From positions 1 to 5,485 of the forward strand of contig JANLIS010000095.1 in the NCBI GenBank assembly GCA_024653985.1: a stretch of DNA of 5,485 nt. The letters run 5' to 3'. A program made the position numbers and the translations under genes. The stretch comes from Candidatus Roizmanbacteria bacterium (GTDB lineage: Bacteria; Patescibacteriota; Microgenomatia; UBA1406; GWC2-37-13). Numbering within the stretch: position 1 is the first letter of the stretch; every line of letters begins with the position of its first letter. Positions 1-4,700 of the stretch are shown piece by piece. Below the pieces are notes generated by a model that saw nothing but the letters and a program-made list of their open reading frames with translations, had not been told where the DNA came from and ran no database searches.

Positions 1-2138
1 GCTCCGGACAAAACATAAGATGGTCTGACCAATATCGGATAACCAACGTCATGGGCAAATTTCAAGGCAACTTCCATATCGGTAAAACTGTTCCATACAG
101 GTTGCTTTATATCCAGATCGTCAAGAAGCTGGGAGAATTTTTTTCTATCCTCTGCTCTATCAATATCGATGGCGGCAGTTCCTAAAATTTTTATTCCATA
201 CTGGTCGATTTTTTTGGAAATATTATTTGGAGTTTGTCCACCTACCGAAACCACTATTGAAGATGATTTTTCAAAATCATGGATATCGGCCACCCGTTCA
301 AAACTCAACTCTTCAAAATACAATCTGTCAGACATATCATAATCTGTAGAGACGGTTTCTGGATTACAGTTTACAATTATTGATTTTTTATCGTATTTTT
401 TTAGGTTTGTAGCTGTATTTACGCAGGTCCAATCAAATTCTACCGAAGACCCAATTCGATACGGTCCAGAGCCTAAAACCATCACTCCATTATTTCCTAT
501 CGGTTCAACATCATGATGAGATCCGTTATAAGTTGTATATAAATAGTTTGTCTTAGCAGGAAACTCACCCGCCAAAGTATCTATTTGAAATACTGAAGGA
601 GTAACCTTTAATTTTTTTCGTAATTCCCTTATCTCCAACTCTTTTTTTCCTGTTAACTGTCCAATTTTTTTATCTGAAAAACCTAATTGTTTTAATTGTA
701 ATAATTGTTTTTTAGACAGTTCTGCACCGCTTGTCTTTGTCAACCCCTTTTCTGCCTCAACAATCAACTTTAGACGGTATAGAAACCATGAATCAATACC
801 GCTTAGCTCATGTATTTTTTGAACTGATATGCCCATTTTTAAGGCTTTAGTAATAAAAAACATCCTTTTTGAATTGGCATGCTTAATCTTGTCTAAAATT
901 TCTGCCTCTGATTTTTCCTCAATAAAATCGGTTACGCTTTGTGCTCCAATATCAAGCATACGCACTCCTTTTTGGATAGCCTCTTCAAATGTTCGACCGA
1001 TTGCCATTATTTCTCCTACCGATTTCATTGAACTACCAATCTTTTCGGTTGTCCCTTTAAACTTATCCATATCCCAACGGGGAATTTTAACCACAATATA
1101 ATCAAGGGCAGGTTCAAAAAACGACTGAGTGATCTGGGTTACCTGGTTTTTGATCTCCATCAGGCTTTTTCCTAAGATCAGCTTTGCCGCCACATATGCC
1201 AGCGGGTAACCCGTTGCTTTAGAGGCTAGGGCTGAAGAACGAGATAATCGAGCATTAACTTCAATGACATAATACTCTATCTCATCGTCCGGTTTTGGAT
1301 TTAATGCAAATTGAACGTTGCACTCTCCCACAATGCCTAAACTTCTGACGATTTTAATTGAAAGTTCTCGTAGGTAGTGATATTCAAAGTTTGTTAATGT
1401 CTGGCTGGGCGCAACAACGATCGATTCGCCTGTGTGTATTCCAAGCGGATCAAAGTTCTCCATGTTGCAGACCGTCACACAGTTATCATACTTATCACGG
1501 ACAACTTCATATTCAATTTCCTTAAAATGACGTAAATACTTTTCAACCAATATTTGCGGTGAAAAAGCCAATGCCTCCTGAGCCAAAAGGATAAATTCCC
1601 TTTCATTATGAACTACACCTGATTTTTGTCCACCTAAAGAAAATCCGGCCCTGACCATGACCGGATAGCCTATTTCAACAGCCTTTTTCATTCCTGCCTC
1701 AACTGTAGTTACGGCAAAACTCTTAGGAGTGGCCACTTCAATCTTGTGCAGGTGATTTGCAAATTTTTCTCTATCTTCGGTCAGGTCAATAGCGGATACA
1801 GGTGTTCCTAAAACTTGAACATTATGTTTCTTCAAAACTCCCTTTTTATATAGATCAATTCCACAGTTTAGGGCTGTTTGTCCACCAAAAGAAAGAGCAA
1901 TAGCATCAGGTTTTTCTTTCTCTATCACCCGTTCTACAAATTCCGTAGTCACAGGTAAAAAATAAACTTTATCAGCTAACTCCTTTGAAGTTTGAATAGT
2001 GGCAATATTTGGATTTATCAAAACAGTTTTAATTCCCTCTTCTTTAAATGCCTTGATCGCCTGACTACCTGAATAATCGAACTCTCCTGCCTGTCCGATC
2101 TTTAAAGCACCTGAACCGAGAATTAGTACCTTATTCAT
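1..2138 (-). CDS. carB: Carbamoyl-phosphate synthase large subunit, CAD-like type (5' 712 codons; 3' end outside window)
   Basis: Makes carbamoyl phosphate from bicarbonate, two ATP and ammonia channelled from CarA; cytoplasmic, first step of pyrimidine (and arginine) synthesis. The frame is open from ATG at 2138 to the left edge. The start is fixed by MNKVLILGSGALKIGQAGEF, which begins where the family begins. Domains seen: first ATP-grasp half about 1-400 (GGQTALNC at 85-92, VRAGFSLGG at 162-170, Q276, and E293/N295/R297 in VIEVNARLSR), oligomerisation region about 400-550, then the second synthetase half from VLGSGPYRIGSSVEFDW (554-570) to RPSYVLSG, R705. Complete relatives have about 1,070 residues, so roughly the last third, with the rest of the second ATP site and the allosteric domain, is missing only because the window ends. 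Wording such as INPNIATIQTS, ADKVYFLPVT and YDMSDRLYF follows eukaryotic CAD and Bacteroidetes-type enzymes rather than E. coli. The first-site glycine loop reads GGQKSG, where GGxGSG/GGSGGG is usual. It lies downstream of carA with a 182-nt gap and no Shine-Dalgarno motif. Confidence 0.97.
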   Translation of the reverse strand, partial: MNKVLILGSGALKIGQAGEFDYSGSQAIKAFKEEGIKTVLINPNIATIQTSKELADKVYFLPVTTEFVERVIEKEKPDAIALSFGGQTALNCGIDLYKKGVLKKHNVQVLGTPVSAIDLTEDREKFANHLHKIEVATPKSFAVTTVEAGMKKAVEIGYPVMVRAGFSLGGQKSGVVHNEREFILLAQEALAFSPQILVEKYLRHFKEIEYEVVRDKYDNCVTVCNMENFDPLGIHTGESIVVAPSQTLTNFEYHYLRELSIKIVRSLGIVGECNVQFALNPKPDDEIEYYVIEVNARLSRSSALASKATGYPLAYVAAKLILGKSLMEIKNQVTQITQSFFEPALDYIVVKIPRWDMDKFKGTTEKIGSSMKSVGEIMAIGRTFEEAIQKGVRMLDIGAQSVTDFIEEKSEAEILDKIKHANSKRMFFITKALKMGISVQKIHELSGIDSWFLYRLKLIVEAEKGLTKTSGAELSKKQLLQLKQLGFSDKKIGQLTGKKELEIRELRKKLKVTPSVFQIDTLAGEFPAKTNYLYTTYNGSHHDVEPIGNNGVMVLGSGPYRIGSSVEFDWTCVNTATNLKKYDKKSIIVNCNPETVSTDYDMSDRLYFEELSFERVADIHDFEKSSSIVVSVGGQTPNNISKKIDQYGIKILGTAAIDIDRAEDRKKFSQLLDDLDIKQPVWNSFTDMEVALKFAHDVGYPILVRPSYVLSG

Positions 2139-2144
2139 AGAAAA

Positions 2145-2298
2145 ATGTTAAATGTTAAACGGTTAAAGGTTAAATAAACCGTAAAGGATTAAACTATTAA
2201 ATAAAAACGTGTTTAATGTTTTAGGTTTTATAGTTTTTTTAACTGTTTAAGTTTTAACTGTTTAATATTTCTTTAACCTTTAATATTTAATCTTTAAC
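2145..2298. repeat. TTTAAC/GTTAAA-rich imperfect inverted repeat filling the carA-carB spacer
   Basis: The 182-bp spacer 2139-2320 has no credible gene and is almost pure A/T. Its left part (about 2145-2174) is a string of GTTAAA words. Its right part (about 2271-2298) carries the complementary TTTAAC words. TTAAAGGTTAAA at 2163-2174 is the exact reverse complement of TTTAACCTTTAA at 2272-2283, and with a one-base gap the arms match over about 28 nt with few mismatches. The inner part (2175-2270) has weaker complementary TTTAA/GTTTT words. A transcript could fold into a long A-U hairpin between the two cistrons. It could be a slippage-expanded simple repeat, a MITE-like remnant or an mRNA processing element; sequence alone does not decide. 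No T-tract terminator is evident. Confidence 0.7.
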
Positions 2299-2320
2299 AA
2301 TTAGTAAATGGAACTTTTAA

Positions 2321-3376
2321 TTATATTCTCCTTAAAAAGTAATCAAACACCCATCCCGTATCCGTCGGGCCCGGTGTCGCTTCGGGATGAAATTGAACCG
2401 ACATAAAAGGTAATTTTTCATGGATGATTCCCTCATTAGTATTATCATTGGCGTTTATAAACCAAGGCCTAAATCCTGACGGAATTTTCCCAATCGCAAA
2501 ACCATGATTCTGAGTAGTCAAATAACATTTTTTTGTTCCGACCATAATACAAGGTTGATTTTGTCCTCTGTGTCCAAATTTCATTTTGTAAGTATCTCCA
2601 CCTGCTGCCAATGCTAATATTTGATTTCCCAAACAAATTCCAAGCAAAGGAATTTTTTTTGTCATTATTTTTTTGGTGGTTTCAATTGTTACGTCACACA
2701 TTTTTGGATCACCCGGACCATTTGAAATAACAACGCCGTCAATTTTTTCATTTAGAGTAAATATGTCATAATCCCAGGGAACGGTAATTACTTTGACACT
2801 GCGGTCTAATAAGCTCCTGTTGATATTTCTTTTTACGCCACAGTCGATCAGGACAACCGTTTTTTCTTTGCCCACCGAAGCCTTGGCGAAGGTGGGTTCC
2901 TCTATATGCGGTTTTTTTACCGAAACCACACTGGCTAAGTTGACCAAATTGGGATCAACAAAATCAATATCCTTTTCAAAAACAATTTTTGCCAACTGCG
3001 CTCCCTCATCCCTTAATTTTTTGGTCAAATATCGGGTATCTGTTATCACTAAGCCAGGAACTTTTTCTTGCCTCAACCAATCTCCTAAGGTTATTTTGCT
3101 TTTAAAATGAGAAGGTGTGTCAATATATTGGGAGACAACTAGACCCGACACATGAATACGATCAGATTCCCAAAACTTTTTATCTGGCACCCCATAGCTA
3201 CCGATGATTGGATAGGTAGCAACCAATATCTGACCCTCGTATGAAGGATCCGTAAGGGATTCTGGGTACCCAACCATACCTGTAGAAAACACAAGTTCAC
3301 CTGAACGGGGTTGTTCGTAACCGAAGCTCTCACCCTCAAAGGTTGAGCCATCTTTTAAGATCAATTTTGCTTTCAT
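2321..3376 (-). CDS. carA: Carbamoyl-phosphate synthase small (glutamine amidotransferase) subunit
   Basis: Hydrolyses glutamine and delivers ammonia to CarB. It has 351 residues, a little shorter than E. coli CarA (about 380). The N-terminal CarA-specific domain spans about 1-155 (MKAKLILKDGSTFEGESFGY, TGMVGYPESLTDPSY at 32-46). The class I glutamine amidotransferase domain runs from about 173 to the end. The catalytic triad is visible: Cys248 in GICLGNQ, His330 and Glu332 in QFHPEA. The oxyanion segment SNGPGDP is at 218-224 and NHGFA at 290-294. In GICLGNQ, Asn251 replaces the His of E. coli GICLGHQ. The overall wording (KMKFGHRGQNQP, NANDNTNEGI) is CAD-like. The ATG at 3376 begins at the family's normal N terminus; no Shine-Dalgarno motif precedes it. 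It is co-directional between pyrB (104-nt gap) and carB (182-nt gap). The linker between the two domains is lengthened by PTFAKASVG, encoded by a palindromic DNA unit (see 2871-2896). Confidence 0.97.
   Translation of the reverse strand: MKAKLILKDGSTFEGESFGYEQPRSGELVFSTGMVGYPESLTDPSYEGQILVATYPIIGSYGVPDKKFWESDRIHVSGLVVSQYIDTPSHFKSKITLGDWLRQEKVPGLVITDTRYLTKKLRDEGAQLAKIVFEKDIDFVDPNLVNLASVVSVKKPHIEEPTFAKASVGKEKTVVLIDCGVKRNINRSLLDRSVKVITVPWDYDIFTLNEKIDGVVISNGPGDPKMCDVTIETTKKIMTKKIPLLGICLGNQILALAAGGDTYKMKFGHRGQNQPCIMVGTKKCYLTTQNHGFAIGKIPSGFRPWFINANDNTNEGIIHEKLPFMSVQFHPEATPGPTDTGWVFDYFLRRI
2871..2896. repeat. 26-bp GC-rich palindromic unit inserted in frame within carA
   Basis: The unit has mirror architecture: CCCACC, GAA, GCC, TT, GGC, GAA, GGTGGG. 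Six plus three base pairs are self-complementary around a TT centre with a symmetric GAA/GAA mismatch. It is GC-rich inside AT-rich coding sequence. Read on the minus strand in the carA frame it supplies PTFAKASVG (161-169), exactly in the linker between the N-terminal domain, ending near VSVKKP, and the amidotransferase strand VVLIDCG. Human CAD has a shorter, unrelated linker at this place, so this looks like an insertion tolerated in a surface loop. Similar short palindromic peptides are known in principle from Rickettsia palindromic elements. That this belongs to a dispersed family is inference; I see no second full copy in the window. Confidence 0.65.
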
Positions 3377-3383
3377 ACTTTTT

Positions 3384-3389
3384 ATAATA
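3384..3389 (-). promoter_or_regulatory. Possible -10 box abutting the carA start
   Basis: TATTAT on the minus strand ends 7 nt before the carA ATG, so a transcript from it would begin at or next to the start codon. I see no convincing -35 hexamer about 17 nt upstream, and the surrounding sequence is A/T-rich, so a chance match is quite possible. It matters because the carA start has no Shine-Dalgarno sequence: the bases before ATG read AAAAAGT. Confidence 0.22.
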
Positions 3390-3423
3390 TTAGAAAAAGT
3401 GAGACGCTTAATTTTTTTCGACT

Positions 3424-3479
3424 CTGGACTTCGCGACTGCGAAGAGGCTCCAGCGGAGAAATAAAATTCAGCGGCGAAC
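3424..3479. repeat. GC-rich hairpin plus duplicated 12-mer in the pyrB-carA spacer
   Basis: The 104-bp spacer 3377-3480 contains a GC-rich island in an AT-rich setting. CTGGA (3424-3428) and CTTCGC (3429-3434) pair with TCCAG (3449-3453) and GCGAAG (3439-3444), giving 6 bp around a GACT loop plus 5 bp more across a 4-nt bulge. An alternative small hairpin CTCC/GGAG lies at 3448-3458. TCCAGCGGAGAA (3449-3460) is repeated as TTCAGCGGCGAA (3468-3479), 10 of 12 bases alike, ending one base before the pyrB stop codon. On the pyrB-carA transcript the hairpin is followed by a run of seven A, not U, so it does not look like an intrinsic terminator. A mobile palindromic repeat or an intercistronic mRNA stability/processing hairpin are the likely options. 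Confidence 0.6.
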
Positions 3480-3480
3480 T

Positions 3481-4425
3481 TTAACTTTTTAAAATTAAAC
3501 TAAATAACGCCATCCTTACATACATCCCATTCCTCGCCTCAGTAGTCAGATAAACAGCTCGCGGATCCGAATCAACCGCAGTTTCGATCTCACCAACCCT
3601 TGGCAATGGATGCATTAATAAAGTATCTTTTCCGGCTTTTTTTGAAACAAGTTTCTTTGTCAATATAAAACTAAGCTTTAATCTTTCATATTCTTTCTTG
3701 TCAGCAAATCTTTCTTTCTGAACCCTTGTCCAATACCAAAAGTGACAGTCGCTTGGTATCTGATCTATTGAGTCGATCTCGATTAAATTGATGCCTCTTT
3801 TTGTGTATAGATCAAATTCCTCCCTTGAAAGTTTTAACTGTTTTGGTGACAAGAGATATATCGTATTATTTGGATACATTGATAATCCTCTTATTAAAGA
3901 GTGGACCGTCCTTCCGTTCAACATATCTCCCACCATCAAACCTTTTAAGTTCGTTAAGGTTTTGAATTTTTCCCATATTGTAAACATGTCAAGAAGAGCC
4001 TGAGTTGGATGTTCTCCGATTCCATCACCGGCATTAATGACCGGGACTGACGACGCATTGGCCGCGATCTCCAGGGTTCCCTTTATTGGATGTCGAATAA
4101 CAAGCAAATCACAATACTGCTCCATCATCCTAACCGTATCTTCGATTGTCTCCCCTTTTACGGTTGACGAGGTAACGTTTGGATTTTGATGCTCTACGGT
4201 CTGCCCTCCTAGTCTTTTGAAACCTGCAGAATTCGATGAAAAGGTGCGAGTTGATGGCTCAAAAAAAAGAAGTCCTGCGACTTTTCCTGTAAGTGTTCTC
4301 AATAATTTTTTTGTTGAAGTTTTCTTGATTTTTGCAGCTGTGGCAAAAACTTTTTCTATTGATCTTTTATCAAACTGATCAAGGGAAAGAATATCTTTCC
4401 CAAAAAAAATCTCAGAGTTTTTCAT
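3481..4425 (-). CDS. pyrB: Aspartate carbamoyltransferase catalytic chain
   Basis: Condenses carbamoyl phosphate with L-aspartate to N-carbamoyl-L-aspartate, the committed pyrimidine step; cytoplasmic, active as a trimer in the family. It has 314 residues, full family length. The carbamoyl-phosphate domain holds FFEPSTRTF (54-62) with Ser58-Thr59-Arg60-Thr61, the mobile loop Lys90 in VKGET, Arg111-His112 in IRHP, and HPTQALLD (139-146). The aspartate domain holds GRTVHS (171-176), TRVQKER (233-239) and HPLPR (272-276). These match E. coli PyrB residues S52-T55, K84, R105, H134, Q137, R167 and R229. The segment after the binding motif, FSSNSAGFKRLGG, departs from the common RLSFE form. HPTQ, TRVQKER and aspartate-site residues rule out ornithine carbamoyltransferase. 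The ATG at 4425 is supported by length and by a candidate -10 box just upstream. It is first of the pyrB-carA-carB series. No regulatory chain pyrI is seen beside it. Confidence 0.97.
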   Translation of the reverse strand: MKNSEIFFGKDILSLDQFDKRSIEKVFATAAKIKKTSTKKLLRTLTGKVAGLLFFEPSTRTFSSNSAGFKRLGGQTVEHQNPNVTSSTVKGETIEDTVRMMEQYCDLLVIRHPIKGTLEIAANASSVPVINAGDGIGEHPTQALLDMFTIWEKFKTLTNLKGLMVGDMLNGRTVHSLIRGLSMYPNNTIYLLSPKQLKLSREEFDLYTKRGINLIEIDSIDQIPSDCHFWYWTRVQKERFADKKEYERLKLSFILTKKLVSKKAGKDTLLMHPLPRVGEIETAVDSDPRAVYLTTEARNGMYVRMALFSLILKS

Positions 4426-4436
4426 AGCTTCTGAGA

Positions 4437-4442
4437 ATTATA
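4437..4442 (-). promoter_or_regulatory. Candidate -10 box for pyrB, giving a very short leader
   Basis: A perfect TATAAT on the minus strand lies 11 nt before the pyrB ATG. Initiation 6-7 nt downstream would leave a leader of only about 4-5 nt (near AAGCT). The best -35-like word, TTGCTT at 4464-4469, is 21 nt away, longer than the usual 16-18, so the promoter is incomplete by consensus. No Shine-Dalgarno sequence precedes the ATG, which agrees with a leaderless or near-leaderless message. Confidence 0.4.
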
Positions 4443-4457
4443 TTCTATACGATTTAT

Positions 4458-4486
4458 AAAAAAAAGCAAGGGGAAGTTTGCCCCCT
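4458..4486 (-). terminator. Intrinsic-terminator-like hairpin between the tRNA region and pyrB
   Basis: Read on the minus strand: AGGGG (4486-4482), an 8-nt loop GCAAACTT, CCCCT (4473-4469), then TGC and eight T (4465-4458). A 5-bp stem with four G-C pairs plus a U8 tract fits a modest rho-independent terminator. It could end transcription running leftward from guaB or from the strand opposite the tRNA. If a promoter lies further right it could instead act as an attenuator for pyrB, which starts 32 nt beyond. I found no convincing promoter for the attenuator version. On the plus strand the hairpin has no T run, so it works one way only. Confidence 0.5.
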
Positions 4487-4487
4487 A

Positions 4488-4496
4488 TGTTATAAT
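4488..4496 (+). promoter_or_regulatory. Extended -10 promoter for tRNA-Leu
   Basis: TGTTATAAT is a perfect extended -10 (TG-N-TATAAT). Transcription would start near 4502-4504, just before the first copy of the tRNA 5' sequence at 4509 and about 105 nt before the mature tRNA. No good -35 is seen; extended -10 promoters often lack one. This position means the precursor would carry the whole structured leader described at 4506-4608. Confidence 0.5.
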
Positions 4497-4505
4497 ATTT
4501 CTTGT

Positions 4506-4625
4506 TTAGGGTGAGTGCTGGAATGCTCAACTGACAGTTTACGAGTGAAACGAGTAATTACTGTCAGTTAGTCCCGCTTGGCGGGAGCATATCAGTTAGA
4601 ATATCTTAGGGTGAGTGCTGGAATG
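4506..4625 (+). repeat. 20-bp direct repeat, 100-bp period, copying the 5' end of the tRNA gene
   Basis: TTAGGGTGAGTGCTGGAATG occurs exactly at 4506-4525 and again at 4606-4625. The second copy includes tRNA-Leu nucleotides 1-17 (acceptor strand GGGTGAG, TG, and the start of the D arm). The first copy runs into unrelated sequence after 4525, so it is a tRNA fragment, not a second tRNA: no anticodon arm or T arm follows. The 80 bp between the copies (4526-4605) is a structured segment. The arrangement could be a decayed tandem duplication or an insertion that duplicated its target. Confidence 0.85.
4523..4590 (+). repeat. Palindromic segment able to form a three-way junction in the tRNA leader
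   Basis: AACTGACAGT (4529-4538) pairs perfectly with ACTGTCAGTT (4560-4569). Inside it, TTAC (4539-4542) can pair with GTAA (4554-4557). CCCGC (4573-4577) pairs with GCGGG (4581-4585) around TTG. ATGCT (4523-4527) pairs with AGCAT (4586-4590) and closes both hairpins, so as RNA it could make a three-way junction. TCAGTTAG is repeated at 4564-4571 and 4592-4599 around the CCCGC hairpin, as a target duplication might be. It contains no gene. A dispersed palindromic repeat inserted upstream of the tRNA is the simplest reading; an RNA with its own role is possible but unproven. Confidence 0.6.
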
Positions 4626-4691
4626 GCATACAGGCTAGTCTCAAAAACTAGTGGATTCACTTCCATGAGGGTTCGACTCCCTCCTCACCCA
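4609..4691 (+). tRNA. tRNA-Leu, anticodon CAA
   Basis: Decodes UUG. The class II cloverleaf folds without mismatch: acceptor GGGTGAG (4609-4615) with CTCACCC (4684-4690); D stem CTG/CAG (4618-4620, 4631-4633) with GG at 4625-4626; anticodon stem CTAGT/ACTAG (4635-4639, 4647-4651) with loop CTCAAAA, so the anticodon CAA is at 4642-4644; long variable arm TGGA/TCCA (4652-4655, 4662-4665) as expected for leucine; T stem GAGGG/CCCTC (4667-4671, 4679-4683) with loop TTCGACT. The discriminator A is 4691. The following bases are CCT, so the CCA end is not fully encoded and must be finished by CCA-adding enzyme. It converges with guaB, whose stop codon lies only 9 bp beyond the tRNA end. No plus-strand terminator is seen. 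Confidence 0.95.
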
Positions 4692-4700
4692 CCTGTTACT

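Noticed and set aside
829..1101. 90-codon plus-strand open frame
   Set aside because: It lies wholly inside carB on the opposite strand, has no recognisable motif, and is explained by the strong carB coding frame.
2793..3110. 105-codon plus-strand open frame
   Set aside because: Antisense to the conserved carA frame; its composition is that of a shadow of carA.
3139..3351. 70-codon minus-strand open frame
   Set aside because: Out-of-frame reading of the carA N-terminal domain.
3424..3453. Intrinsic terminator after pyrB
   Set aside because: The hairpin is followed on the transcript by A-rich sequence, not a U tract.
3788..4003. 71-codon plus-strand open frame
   Set aside because: Antisense shadow of pyrB, with no motif.
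4506..4605. Repeat-spacer unit of a CRISPR array
   Set aside because: There are only two copies, the spacing is too large, and the second copy is part of a tRNA gene.
4581..4608. GCGGGAG followed by a D-arm-like stretch ending in GAATATC, resembling the first third of a tRNA-Gly
   Set aside because: No GG in the putative D loop and no anticodon or T arm follows; GCGGG is better explained by the hairpin with CCCGC at 4573.
4506..4625. attL/attR sites of an integrated element
   Set aside because: Integrases usually use tRNA 3' ends or anticodon arms, the enclosed 80 bp have no gene, and no integrase is in the window; duplication or small-repeat insertion is simpler.
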